Of a stretch of 64,000 bases of DNA, positions 32,736-41,356 are shown one piece after another. Within the stretch, counting starts at the first letter, position 1. The number at the start of each line of letters is the position of its first letter. The stretch covers positions 62,001-126,000 of the forward strand of contig JAFQHI010000025.1 in assembly GCA_017398045.1 (NCBI GenBank). The letters run 5' to 3'. The notes below the pieces were generated by a model, which ran no database searches, was not told where the DNA came from, and saw only the letters and a list, made by a program, of their open reading frames with translations. Both the position numbers and the translations under genes were made by a program. The DNA is from Alistipes sp. (GTDB lineage: Bacteria; Bacteroidota; Bacteroidia; Bacteroidales; Rikenellaceae).

Positions 32736-32780
32736 CAGCCCACATTGCAATGCTATTTCAAAGCATCGTCGTGTGGGCTG
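32736..32780 (-). promoter_or_regulatory. Stem-loop between guaB and guaA
   Basis: A 9-bp perfect stem CAGCCCACA/TGTGGGCTG encloses an inner ATGCT/AGCAT hairpin. No U-run follows, so it is unlikely to be a simple terminator. It lies about 50 nt before the guaA start and could control guaA expression or mRNA processing. Confidence 0.5.
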
Positions 32781-32811
32781 AAGTCGTGTTCATCTTGTCT
32801 GACAGGTTGGT

Positions 32812-34290
32812 TTATCGTTCGCTCGAATAGTTAGGAGCCTCGCGTGTGATGGCAACATCGTGCGGGTGGCTCTCCTGCATACCCGAAGCCGTGATGCGGA
32901 TAAACTTCGCGGTTTGGAGCGTGGCGATATCCTTGGCACCGCAGTAACCCATACCCGACCGCAAACCACCGATAAGCTGATAAACCGTCTCGCTGAGCGA
33001 ACCCTTAAACGGTACGCGGGCAACGATACCCTCCGGAACGAGTTTGTTGATATTGCCCTCGCACCCCTTCTGGAAGTAGCGGTCGGCCGAACCGGCCTTC
33101 ATGGCATCAATCGAACCCATACCGCGGTAGGACTTAAACTTACGGCCGTTGTAGATAATCGTCTCGCCCGGAGCCTCCTCCGTACCGGCAAACATCGAAC
33201 CTACCATCACCGAGTCGCCACCGGCAGCCAGGGCCTTTACGATATCGCCCGAATAGCGCAGACCGCCATCGGCGATAACCGGCACACCGGCCTTCTTGGC
33301 CACCTCGGCAGCTGCATAGATGGCCGAGAGTTGCGGCACACCCACACCGGCAATGATACGGGTCGTACAAATCGAACCCGGACCGATACCCACCTTCACG
33401 CCATCGGCACCTGCATCGATGAGGAATTGGGCAGCCTCGGCCGTGGCAATATTACCGGCTACGACCTGAAGGTCGGGGAATTCGGCCTTAATCTCGCGCA
33501 ACTTCTTGGCAATATTGGCCGAGTGACCGTGTGCCGAATCCAACACCACGGCATCCACATCCTCGGCTACCAGGGCGCGTACACGCACCATGGCATCCTC
33601 CGTGATACCGACACCGGCAGCCACGCGCAGACGACCCTTCTCGTCCTTGCAGGCATTCGGGTGGTCCTGCACCTTCGTAATATCTTTATAGGTAATAAGT
33701 CCCACCAGATGGTCCTCGTTATCGACCACGGGCAACTTCTCGATTTTCGAGTTCAGGAGCATATCCTTTGCCGTCTCGAGGTCGGTCGAATGGGTCGTGA
33801 TGAGTCGTTCGCGCGGTGTCATCACATCGCCAATCAGGCGCATCATGTCGCGCTGGAAACGCAGGTCACGGTTCGTAACGATACCGATGAGCTTCTTCTC
33901 CTCATCCACCACCGGAATACCGCCAATCTTATTCTCGCGCATCAGGTTGAGCGCATCCCCCACGGTCTCGGTCTTGGAGATGGTCACCGGGTCATAAATC
34001 ATGCCGTTCTCGGCACGCTTTACGCGACGCACCTGGGCAGCCTGCTCGGCGATGGTCATATTCTTGTGAATCACACCGATTCCACCCTCACGGGCCAAGG
34101 CAATAGCCATCGGAGCCTCCGTCACGGTATCCATGGCGGCCGACACGATAGGAATGTTCAAGCGGATTTTACGCGAGAAGCGGGTTTCGAGCGAAACCTC
34201 TCGCGGCAACACATCCGAATAAGCGGGAACTAACAGCACATCGTCGAAGGTCAGACCCTCGGGCTGTACTCTGTTTTCAATAAAAGACAT
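32812..34290 (-). CDS. guaB: IMP dehydrogenase
   Basis: A 492-aa protein, normal length for the family. It oxidises IMP to XMP with NAD, the first committed step of GMP synthesis. It starts [20 protein letters not shown]. Two CBS domains follow at about 90-200 ([40 protein letters not shown]). The catalytic loop is [20 protein letters not shown] with the nucleophilic Cys, and a flap contains [22 protein letters not shown] 34290 is chosen from family length and from the promoter, whose start point lies near 34308. guaA follows downstream. Confidence 0.97.
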   Translation of the reverse strand: MSFIENRVQPEGLTFDDVLLVPAYSDVLPREVSLETRFSRKIRLNIPIVSAAMDTVTEAPMAIALAREGGIGVIHKNMTIAEQAAQVRRVKRAENGMIYDPVTISKTETVGDALNLMRENKIGGIPVVDEEKKLIGIVTNRDLRFQRDMMRLIGDVMTPRERLITTHSTDLETAKDMLLNSKIEKLPVVDNEDHLVGLITYKDITKVQDHPNACKDEKGRLRVAAGVGITEDAMVRVRALVAEDVDAVVLDSAHGHSANIAKKLREIKAEFPDLQVVAGNIATAEAAQFLIDAGADGVKVGIGPGSICTTRIIAGVGVPQLSAIYAAAEVAKKAGVPVIADGGLRYSGDIVKALAAGGDSVMVGSMFAGTEEAPGETIIYNGRKFKSYRGMGSIDAMKAGSADRYFQKGCEGNINKLVPEGIVARVPFKGSLSETVYQLIGGLRSGMGYCGAKDIATLQTAKFIRITASGMQESHPHDVAITREAPNYSSER

Positions 34291-34314
34291 AATGAACGGA
34301 TTTTTTGTTGCCTG

Positions 34315-34346
34315 CAAAAGTAGTAATTTTTTCGGAATTTAACAAG
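34315..34346 (-). promoter_or_regulatory. Promoter of guaB
   Basis: Minus-strand TTG (34345-34343), 20 nt, TACTTTTG (34322-34315). It lies 25 bp upstream of the guaB ATG. Confidence 0.65.
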
Positions 34347-34476
34347 CCGGCAGTGATGGCGAACGAAAAATTATAAACATTTTTTCATCAAGCGCAACGA
34401 AAGATTCGCTTTCCCGATTTATTCCATCTTTCGGGGCAGCCTTTTGGTTGCCATTAGGCAACGCACTTGAAGCGAA

Positions 34477-34514
34477 TAGCCCCACCTTTCCAAGCAAGCT
34501 CGAAGGTGGGGCTA
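34477..34514 (-). terminator. Terminator-like stem-loop after the PL1 gene
   Basis: A perfect 12-bp stem TAGCCCCACCTT/AAGGTGGGGCTA with a 14-nt loop, 33 bp after the lyase stop codon. No clear U-run follows, so it may be a factor-dependent terminator or an mRNA-end stabiliser. A second small hairpin (GTTGCC/GGCAAC) lies at 34447-34462. Nothing else is seen between 34347 and 34546. Confidence 0.55.
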
Positions 34515-34546
34515 CATTTCAACAAATAGAATTCCTCTTCAACTTT

Positions 34547-36022
34547 CTACTGCACCAGGCTGTTCAGATAGCGTTCCAGGTTGGTATAGCCCTCCTTGGT
34601 CACTACGCGCGAGCCGTCCGCAGCGTCGCGCGGATTGAGGCCCTCTTGCTTTTCCCACCAATCGGGCATACCGTCGCCATCCGCATCGCGGAGCATCTTG
34701 GTCTTCACACCGCCATCGCTCAACGCACACCAAGGCGAACGCTCCCCTTCGGCCATCACATCCTGCGGCAGGTCAATCAGACCGGGCAGGCGGTCGGCAT
34801 CCTCGGAGACCGAACCGCGATAGGTTGCCGTACCGGTGCGCGTCTCCTCCACGATGCGTGTATCGATGGCATCGCGCTGCTTCGAGCATCCGGCACCCTC
34901 CAGCACCAGACGATAGGCCTCCTCGGCCGTGTGGGTCGTCACCACATCCGTTTCGAGGGGTTGCGAAAGGCGAATTTCGCGTTTCACCTCCTCGGTGAAG
35001 GTGTTATCGTTGGCCGCATTGTCAATCTGGGCATAGACGCCAAGCGTCCAATTATCGCGCGTCACCGCCTCGTTCCCCTCCATCACGTTGCCATCCACAT
35101 AGTAGCGACCCCAGATGTGCAACATCGGTCGCCAAGCGTTAAACGTACCGTTGGCACGTGTCACGTAGCGGGTGGTACGGATGCCGGGGGCGGCAATGCG
35201 GTGGCCGACCAATCCCGTTTTCGGTGTTGCAGGACCGGGTTTGTAGTAGTTATTCACGATATTGACTTTCATACCTTCGCCACCGTAGCAACCGGCACCG
35301 GCCCAATTGTAAATCACGTTGTTGCGCATATCCATATACTCGCGCTCCTGCGTACTCACATGAGGACCGAGGCGCGGTGTGCGGCTGTCGTGATGCGCCA
35401 GCAGATTGTGGTGGAACGAGGCACGCGCACCGCCCCAGATAGCCCCATAGCCATGGCTACCCTTCTTATGGCCGGCATTGCGCAGGCTCTCCGAGATGAT
35501 ACACCACTGCACGGTCAATCGTTCCCCACCATAGACCGAGCAACTCTCATCGACCGACCAGCTAATCGAGCAGTGGTCGATAATCACATCGCGCGACGAG
35601 GAGCATCCCAATCCGTCGGGGTCACCCTCCGACTCGTTACCCACGCGGAAGCGCAGGTAGCGCACAATGACATTCTCGGCCTGGATGGTCACCGGATAAC
35701 GGGCGATACAGATACCCTGCCCCGGTGCGCTCTGTCCCGCCAAGGTCACATCACCATGTCTGATGCGGAGCGGAGCGTTGAGAAAAATCGTTCCGGCCAC
35801 ATCGAAGACAATGGTACGCGCACCGCGCTGCTCAACGGCATAACGCAACGTACCCGGCTGATTTCCATCCTCGAGGGTCGTCACATGATAGACCTTACCG
35901 CCACGACCTCCCGTGGCATAGCGGCCGAAGCCCTCCGCACCGGGGAAGGCAACAGGTCGCTCATCGCCCCACGCTACCAGCACGAAGAGCGACAGCAGGA
36001 GGGTTAAAAAGGCTCTTTTCAT
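34547..36022 (-). CDS. Secreted pectate lyase, PL1
   Basis: A 491-aa PL1 lyase with a Sec signal (MKRAFLTLLLSLFVLVAWG) and no lipobox. It opens with AFPGAEGFGRYATGGRGGKV, then LAGQSAPGQGICIARYPVTI, IIDHCSISWSVDESCSVYGG, GSHGYGAIWGG and DSRTPRLGPH (Arg likely catalytic). It ends with a TSP3-like Ca motif DADGDGMPDWWEKQEGLNP. It should cleave de-esterified homogalacturonan. The start at 36022 is preferred over a TTG at 36031. It follows the PL10-CE8 gene by 12 bp, so the two form a small secreted pectinase operon. It is clearly related to, but simpler than, the DUF4988-PL1 protein at 1783-4203. Confidence 0.93.
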   Translation of the reverse strand: MKRAFLTLLLSLFVLVAWGDERPVAFPGAEGFGRYATGGRGGKVYHVTTLEDGNQPGTLRYAVEQRGARTIVFDVAGTIFLNAPLRIRHGDVTLAGQSAPGQGICIARYPVTIQAENVIVRYLRFRVGNESEGDPDGLGCSSSRDVIIDHCSISWSVDESCSVYGGERLTVQWCIISESLRNAGHKKGSHGYGAIWGGARASFHHNLLAHHDSRTPRLGPHVSTQEREYMDMRNNVIYNWAGAGCYGGEGMKVNIVNNYYKPGPATPKTGLVGHRIAAPGIRTTRYVTRANGTFNAWRPMLHIWGRYYVDGNVMEGNEAVTRDNWTLGVYAQIDNAANDNTFTEEVKREIRLSQPLETDVVTTHTAEEAYRLVLEGAGCSKQRDAIDTRIVEETRTGTATYRGSVSEDADRLPGLIDLPQDVMAEGERSPWCALSDGGVKTKMLRDADGDGMPDWWEKQEGLNPRDAADGSRVVTKEGYTNLERYLNSLVQ

Positions 36023-36034
36023 ACGCAACAACTA

Positions 36035-38170
36035 TTAGTAGCCCAACACATTCCAAAGCGAACGGATGCGGGCCTCGGGGTCCCACTTTCCGCCAAAAGT
36101 CCAGCGGGCATTGAGGTTGTAATAGACCGGTTTCTCGTCCGACTCGTTGAAGTTGTCGTTGAGCCAACCACTGTGACCACCCTCGCGCACGCAATCATTA
36201 TAATAGGTACGCAAACCCCACGGGCAGGGGTCCAGCACCTTGTCCGAATAGGCGTAGTGGATGTTGCCGTCGAGGACATTTTTCGAGAAGTAGCAATTTT
36301 GCAGGAAGAACTGCGAATCGTGGTGGTAGCGACCCAGGAGCGTGGGGGTCTTGGCATCAAACTCCGAATCGATGATGACCAACTTCTTCGACTTATCGCC
36401 ACGGCCATCGTGCCAAATCATGGCACGGCTGTCGCCATAGAAACGCGAGCGGGTCACATAACACCAACCGCGCGGACAGAGGAAATCGACACCCGGACAG
36501 CGCAGGTAGAGGTCGGCATGGTAGTACATACCGCTTGCATCACGCGCCCAAAGCGAAAGAGCATCGTTACCATCGGCCCAGACATTCGAGTTGATGACAA
36601 TCGTGCGCGTGGCACGGCCAAAGATGGCCATCTGGTGGCGTGTCGTATTTTCAACGGTCGTACCATAATTATTATAGACCGTAAGACCGCTAATCACGCA
36701 ATCGTCGGCACCCTCCTGAATCACAATCACGCCATTGCCGACGGGTTTGCCCTTGTACTCCTTGATTTTGCGCGAATCCATCACCTCGGCATAGATGATT
36801 TGGGTCGTTTCGCGCTCCTCACCAACCAGCACAATATTGGGCTTGTTGATAATCACCTTCTCGTTGTAGATACCCTTCTCGATAAGAATCTTGAACGGCT
36901 CGGTCGGATTTTCGGGAGCCTTTTCGATGGCGGCCTGGATGCTCTCGCCGGACTTCACCACCACATCAAAAGCCGCACGGTCAATCGTTGGACGACGGTA
37001 CATCTCGATGAGTCCGTTCTCGTTGGCACCCTTCGCGTGCAGGTCAATCTGCACCTTGTTTTTCGGGTCATTCACCTCGGCCCACTTCTCATAGAGAGGA
37101 TAGAGGTCGGCAGCACGCGAACCATACCAGCTGTAACCCGTTCTGCGCTCCAAGCCAATCTGCTCCAGACGACGACGCTGGATGCCGTCACGGTCGCAAA
37201 CAAACGGCTCGCAATACTCGAAGTTGTAGAAACGACCCCAAATCGGGAGCTTGGCCGTGGCATCCTCCACAAGCTTCGCATCACGACGTTCGCCCGGTCG
37301 CCACCCCGTGCGCACGAGCTTCAGACCCGTCAATTTATAGGTATCAAACCACTTCATGGCACCATGAACGGCCTCCTTCACCCGCTTCGAGGGTTTCGGC
37401 AAGGTCATCAGCAGGCGCACGAGCGTTGCACTCTCCTGCGTGCAGTAGCAGGCATGCTCAAAGACACGAGCCGGAGCAGGCTCGAACGTATCTTTATAGT
37501 GTTGCTGACACCACACCGTCGGGCGGCCATCGACATAAATCTGGCACTTCAGAATGCACTCGATGCCCTTATCAAAGGCCGTGGCTACCTGCTTGCGGGT
37601 TGCCTTGTCGAGCAGGTCACCCTCATAGGGGGCGCGCTCGTTACGGATATCGTCAAAGATGAAGAGAATGTTGGCGATGGCATCGTCGTTGAAGGTGATG
37701 TGGGCATGATAGCCCTCGGTGTTGGGCCAAATCTGCGGCCAGCCACCGTTTTCGTACTGGCCATCGAGGATATACTGCAACGCCTTGAGGAAGGCCTCGC
37801 GGAAACGCTCCTTGCCCGTCGCCTGATACAGTCGTGCCAGGAAAATCATCTGCGAGGTGGTGGCTCCGTTGTCGATGGTCGAGTCGTGCGTGTTCGTTTT
37901 AGCCTTGATAACCGCCTCGCGCTCCTGATCGGTCAGGCGGCGCACCATATCGGTATTCTTGGGCCAGGCACCCGTCACACGCTGATAGAGCAGCATCTGG
38001 TCACCGATGCGCTCGGCCTCGGCCGACTGGAAAAACTCCTTGCGCGTTTCACGCATCACGTTACGCTGCGGACGCAACCGCTGGGCCACGGCCAACGAGG
38101 GGACGAAAAGTCCCACCAGCAAAAGCATCGCAAGGGCCTGCTTTGCCTTCGAAAGATTTAGTAGTTTCAT
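36035..38170 (-). CDS. Bifunctional PL10 pectate lyase - CE8 methylesterase
   Basis: A 711-aa secreted protein (signal about 1-29). Residues 45-365 match PL10 pectate lyase: QMLLYQRVTGAWPKN, THDSTIDNGATTSQMIFLA, QYENGGWPQIWPN, ITFNDDAIANIL, and GWRPGERRDAKLVED-type segments. Residues 400-711 are a CE8-type beta-helix beginning FDVVVKSGESIQAAIEKAPE. The expected CE8 residues are recognisable but in altered motifs: Gln513 (HQMAIF for QAVA), Asp536 (GNDALS for QDTL), Asp562 (VDFLCPRGW for DFIFG) and Arg614 (LLGRYHHDSQ for LGRPW). It would couple de-esterification with lyase cleavage. Activity of the second module is less certain. The downstream PL1 gene follows at 12 bp. Confidence 0.88.
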   Translation of the reverse strand: MKLLNLSKAKQALAMLLLVGLFVPSLAVAQRLRPQRNVMRETRKEFFQSAEAERIGDQMLLYQRVTGAWPKNTDMVRRLTDQEREAVIKAKTNTHDSTIDNGATTSQMIFLARLYQATGKERFREAFLKALQYILDGQYENGGWPQIWPNTEGYHAHITFNDDAIANILFIFDDIRNERAPYEGDLLDKATRKQVATAFDKGIECILKCQIYVDGRPTVWCQQHYKDTFEPAPARVFEHACYCTQESATLVRLLMTLPKPSKRVKEAVHGAMKWFDTYKLTGLKLVRTGWRPGERRDAKLVEDATAKLPIWGRFYNFEYCEPFVCDRDGIQRRRLEQIGLERRTGYSWYGSRAADLYPLYEKWAEVNDPKNKVQIDLHAKGANENGLIEMYRRPTIDRAAFDVVVKSGESIQAAIEKAPENPTEPFKILIEKGIYNEKVIINKPNIVLVGEERETTQIIYAEVMDSRKIKEYKGKPVGNGVIVIQEGADDCVISGLTVYNNYGTTVENTTRHQMAIFGRATRTIVINSNVWADGNDALSLWARDASGMYYHADLYLRCPGVDFLCPRGWCYVTRSRFYGDSRAMIWHDGRGDKSKKLVIIDSEFDAKTPTLLGRYHHDSQFFLQNCYFSKNVLDGNIHYAYSDKVLDPCPWGLRTYYNDCVREGGHSGWLNDNFNESDEKPVYYNLNARWTFGGKWDPEARIRSLWNVLGY

Positions 38171-38245
38171 ATAGGTTAGATTAGTGTAGTTGGTTTACAG
38201 TTTAGTTATTGAACTCGAAGGTCAATCATTAAACCCAATTGTATA

Positions 38246-38279
38246 ATTTTGAATTCTAAATTCTAAATTTTGAATTCGA
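38246..38279. repeat. AT-rich AATTCTAAATT run
   Basis: AATTCTAAATTCTAAATTTT-type words in the 125-bp spacer between the PL10-CE8 gene and the aldo/keto reductase gene. No clear promoter is seen for the pectinase operon. Confidence 0.5.
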
Positions 38280-38296
38280 AGCATTAGAATCGGACC

Positions 38297-39685
38297 CTAA
38301 AACTCCTTCCCCTGCTTCAGGGCCTCGACATAGGCATCGATTTTCTGCATCTGCTGCGGAATCTTGATGCGCTGCGGACAATGCTCCATACACTCCTCGC
38401 ACCCGATGCAGTGCGACGCCTGACGCAACGCAGGCACCGAGCGGTCGTAGCCCACCAAGAAGGCACGACGTGCCTTGCGGTAGTTTGCATCGCCCGACGA
38501 GGTCGATACGTTACCCTCGTTCACGCACTTGTTATAGTGTTTGAAGATGCCCGGAATATCGATACCATAGGGGCAGGGCATACAATATTGGCAATCGGTG
38601 CAGTTGATAACGGGATATTTCAGGTAGCGTTGCGCCGTATCCTCCAGCAGCTCCAACTCCTCGGCCGTGCAGGGGTCGAGCGGCGAGTAGGTGCGCAGGT
38701 TATCCTCCAGATGCTCCTGATAGGTCATACCGCTCAACACGGTCAGCACGTGGGGCGGCGTACCGGCAAAGCGGAACGACCACGAGGCAATCGAATCTTC
38801 GGGACGCGCCTCCTGCATACGGGCCGTGAGGTGGTCGTTGAGCGTGGCTAGGCGACCGCCCAGAAGCGGCTCCATAATCACCGACGGAATGTTTCGTTTG
38901 GCCAACTCGTTGTAGAGGTACTCGGCATTCACGTTGCGCGAACCCTGCTCCTCGGCATGACGCCAATCGACAAAGTTGAGCTGAATCTGCACAAAGTCCC
39001 ACTTGTATTTATCGTGGAGCGAGAGGGCGTAATCGAAGGTCTTTACATCGCCATGAAACGAGAAACCGAGGTTGCGGATGCGACCCGCCTCGCGCTCCTT
39101 TAACAGGAAATCCATCACGCCGTTGTCGATAAAACGCTCGTGGAAGGTGGCGATGCCCTTACCGCCACCAATCGAGTGGAGGAGGTAGTAGTCGATATAA
39201 TCCACCTGCAACTCCTTGAACGAGTTGCGATACATCGCCTGGGCAGCGGCAAACGAGCTGTCGCGCATATTCGAAAGTTTGGTGGCGATGAACCACTTCT
39301 CACGCGGATGGCGTTTCAGGGCAATGCCCGTCACCCGCTCCGAGAGGCCGCGGCCATAGACCGGAGCCGTATCGAAGTAGTTCACACCATGCTCGATGGC
39401 ATAATCCACCAGGGCGTTGGTCGCCTCCTGGTCGATGGGCGAATTGCGGTCCTTTTGGTTCTCGAGCGGCCAGCGCATACAGCCGTAGCCGAGCAGCGAA
39501 ACACGATCGCCCGTCGTGGGCGTAGTGCGGTAGGTCATCTTTTCGGCCTCGGGTTCGGAGGCCGACTTCGCGGTTGTCTTTTGTTGTTTCGGGGCGCAAC
39601 CCGTAAGGGCTGCCGTCGTCAGTGCCGCACCCAAACCAAAGCGTTTGAGAAATTCGCGGCGCGAAATCGTCTTGTCGTCTTTCAT
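38297..39685 (-). CDS. Tat-exported aldo/keto reductase with ferredoxin domain
   Basis: A 462-aa protein. The N-terminus has a twin-arginine signal (SRREFLKRFGLGAALTT) ending in a lipobox-like LTGC, so it is probably exported folded and lipid-anchored. Residues about 50-350 form an aldo/keto reductase barrel (LGYGCMRWPL, VNYFDTAPVYGRGLSE, IATKLSN, LLHSIGGGKG). The C-terminus carries two cysteine clusters (INCTDCQYCMPCPYGIDIP; SHCIGCEECMEHCPQRI) for Fe-S centres. It probably reduces an unknown carbonyl with electrons from Fe-S partners. It starts 13 bp after the polyferredoxin gene, its likely electron donor. ATG 39685 is chosen to give the Tat motif near the start. Confidence 0.88.
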   Translation of the reverse strand: MKDDKTISRREFLKRFGLGAALTTAALTGCAPKQQKTTAKSASEPEAEKMTYRTTPTTGDRVSLLGYGCMRWPLENQKDRNSPIDQEATNALVDYAIEHGVNYFDTAPVYGRGLSERVTGIALKRHPREKWFIATKLSNMRDSSFAAAQAMYRNSFKELQVDYIDYYLLHSIGGGKGIATFHERFIDNGVMDFLLKEREAGRIRNLGFSFHGDVKTFDYALSLHDKYKWDFVQIQLNFVDWRHAEEQGSRNVNAEYLYNELAKRNIPSVIMEPLLGGRLATLNDHLTARMQEARPEDSIASWSFRFAGTPPHVLTVLSGMTYQEHLEDNLRTYSPLDPCTAEELELLEDTAQRYLKYPVINCTDCQYCMPCPYGIDIPGIFKHYNKCVNEGNVSTSSGDANYRKARRAFLVGYDRSVPALRQASHCIGCEECMEHCPQRIKIPQQMQKIDAYVEALKQGKEF

Positions 39686-39698
39686 GGTTGGGTCGGAT

Positions 39699-41156
39699 TT
39701 AGAGGGTTCGGTGTTGCTGATTGCCTTCGACATAGATGGCCGAGAAGGGACGTGCGGGGCAGAGGTGTTCGCAAGCTCCGCAACCGATACACTTCTCGGT
39801 ATCGATGGCCGGAATACGTTTTCCCTCCTTCTCCACCATGCGGATGGCCCCCGTGGGGCAATGGCGGGCGCAGTTGTCGCACTTCACCCCCTCCGAAGCG
39901 GGCAGGCAGTTCTCTTTCACCCACACGGCACGACCAATCTGCTCGGAGGACTTCTCCTCGCGCGTGATGGGTCGAATGGCACCCGTGGGGCAAACCTCCG
40001 CACACTTCGTACACTCGGGGCGGCAGTAACCCTTCTCATACCCCATCTCGGGTTGCAGGAGGGTCATCACCCCCATCGAGGGGCGCAGCACCTCGTTCGG
40101 GCAGGCCGAGACGCAGAGCTGGCAGGCGGTGCAGTGTTGCGTGAAACGCTTGAACGAGCCGGCACCGGCAGGCACCAACGGTGTTTTGCGGGCAGGAGCC
40201 TCCTTATCGACAATCACCGCCAAACCGCCATCCACCTTCTGGCGTTTGGCCTCGGCAACAGCCGTACCGGCCAAGAGTGCCGAGAGGGTCAGGAACTGAC
40301 GACGCGATGCATCGCTCTTTTCGTTCATAGCAGCCTTTTTACGCGGGGTATAGCTAATCGCTCCGCGCGTACATTTGTCGATGCAGTCGAAGCAGACCAC
40401 GCAACGCGAGAGGTCAATCTTGTGGGTTTTCTGGTTGATGCAGGCCGCCTTGCAGTTGCGGGCGCAAAGACCACAGCCGTTGCACTTCTCGGTATCAATC
40501 ACGGGGCGCAGCCACGAAAAGCGCGACAACAGGCCCAACACCGTACCTACGGGGCAGACCGTGTTGCACCACGTGCGTCCGTTGCGCCAGGCCAGCACAC
40601 CCACCACCAGCAGCGTCACGACAGCCACGACGGTCAGCACCGCGCCTTTCCACCACACCTCCACCGAATAGAAGGCGTAGCTATCCACGCGCGTAGCAAC
40701 CCATGCAAGGCCGTTGTTCAACAGTTGCCATACGGGGGCAAGCAGCGTCGAGGCGATGCGGCCGAAGGCACTATAGGGGGCAATGAGAGCCGCCACCTGA
40801 CCCACACCGGCCACCATCAGCACCACAAAGAGGGCGAGGAAGCCGTAGCGAAGCAGATTTTTGGCCTTCGAAAAGCCGTAGCGGTTCTTTTTCGCTTTGC
40901 GTCCCATACGCCCGAAGAGGTCTTGCAGGATGCCGAGCGGACAAATCACCGAGCAATAAAGGCGACCGAATAGGAGCGTCAGCACGACCAGCAGGGCCAC
41001 CACCCCGACATTCATGGCCAGGATTGCCGGCAACAACTGGATTTTGGCCAGCCAGCCCAAAAAGCGATGTGCCGTCCCCGTAAAATCGAGGAACAGGAGC
41101 GTAATGGCCACCAGGACCACCGCTGCCACCGCCGTACGAAGTTTGCGTAAGTTCAT
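39699..41156 (-). CDS. Membrane polyferredoxin, NapH-NapG-like fusion
   Basis: A 485-aa protein joining two usually separate parts. Residues 1-275 are NapH-like: about four to five membrane helices, two CxxxCP motifs (CSVICPLG, CNTVCPVG), then two 4Fe-4S clusters (CNGCGLCARNC; CVVCFDCIDKC). Residues 277-485 look like a NapG/MauM ferredoxin with its own signal: MNEKSDASRRQFLTLSALLA, then four cysteine clusters (CTACQLCVSACP; CTKCAEVCP; CDNCARHCP; CIGCGACEHLCP). The internal SRRQF and hydrophobic stretch would put the second half outside the cytoplasm. It should pass electrons across the membrane, probably to the exported reductase encoded 13 bp downstream. Confidence 0.88.
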   Translation of the reverse strand: MNLRKLRTAVAAVVLVAITLLFLDFTGTAHRFLGWLAKIQLLPAILAMNVGVVALLVVLTLLFGRLYCSVICPLGILQDLFGRMGRKAKKNRYGFSKAKNLLRYGFLALFVVLMVAGVGQVAALIAPYSAFGRIASTLLAPVWQLLNNGLAWVATRVDSYAFYSVEVWWKGAVLTVVAVVTLLVVGVLAWRNGRTWCNTVCPVGTVLGLLSRFSWLRPVIDTEKCNGCGLCARNCKAACINQKTHKIDLSRCVVCFDCIDKCTRGAISYTPRKKAAMNEKSDASRRQFLTLSALLAGTAVAEAKRQKVDGGLAVIVDKEAPARKTPLVPAGAGSFKRFTQHCTACQLCVSACPNEVLRPSMGVMTLLQPEMGYEKGYCRPECTKCAEVCPTGAIRPITREEKSSEQIGRAVWVKENCLPASEGVKCDNCARHCPTGAIRMVEKEGKRIPAIDTEKCIGCGACEHLCPARPFSAIYVEGNQQHRTL

Positions 41157-41197
41157 GAAAAGTGTAATTTTGAAGCGGTTTTTTAGGGGGGGGGATT

Positions 41198-41234
41198 TTA
41201 AGGGTGCTTAAGGTGCCTTAAGGTGCCTTAAGGA
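41198..41234. repeat. Decamer array of AAGGTGCCTT type
   Basis: TTAAGGGTGC followed by repeats of TTAAGGTGCC, a 10-nt period related to the TAAAGG arrays elsewhere, next to a run of eight to nine G upstream of the polyferredoxin gene. Confidence 0.6.
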
Positions 41235-41255
41235 TTTCCCCAATTCTAAATTCTT

Positions 41256-41346
41256 AATTAACCCTGCTTTGCAGGCTTTTCCTCCTCGCGGTTCGGCATA
41301 GTCTGCAAGCAGCCTCTGCGCTCACCCGCAGCGTCGGTTCTAAATT
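41256..41346 (+). repeat. 91-nt intergenic repeat element, copy A
   Basis: Matches the reverse complement of 53638-53728 at 88 of 91 positions, with AATT/AATT ends. It contains CCTGC-TTT-GCAGG and CTGC-AA-GCAG hairpins. It lies in the 200-bp spacer between panB and the polyferredoxin gene, which otherwise holds a decamer array and AT-rich words. Confidence 0.85.
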
Positions 41347-41356
41347 TTTAATTCGT

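Noticed and set aside
32736-32780. Guanine riboswitch or terminator between guaB and guaA
   Set aside because: No purine-riboswitch core (three-way junction with conserved loops) is visible and no U-run follows the stem.
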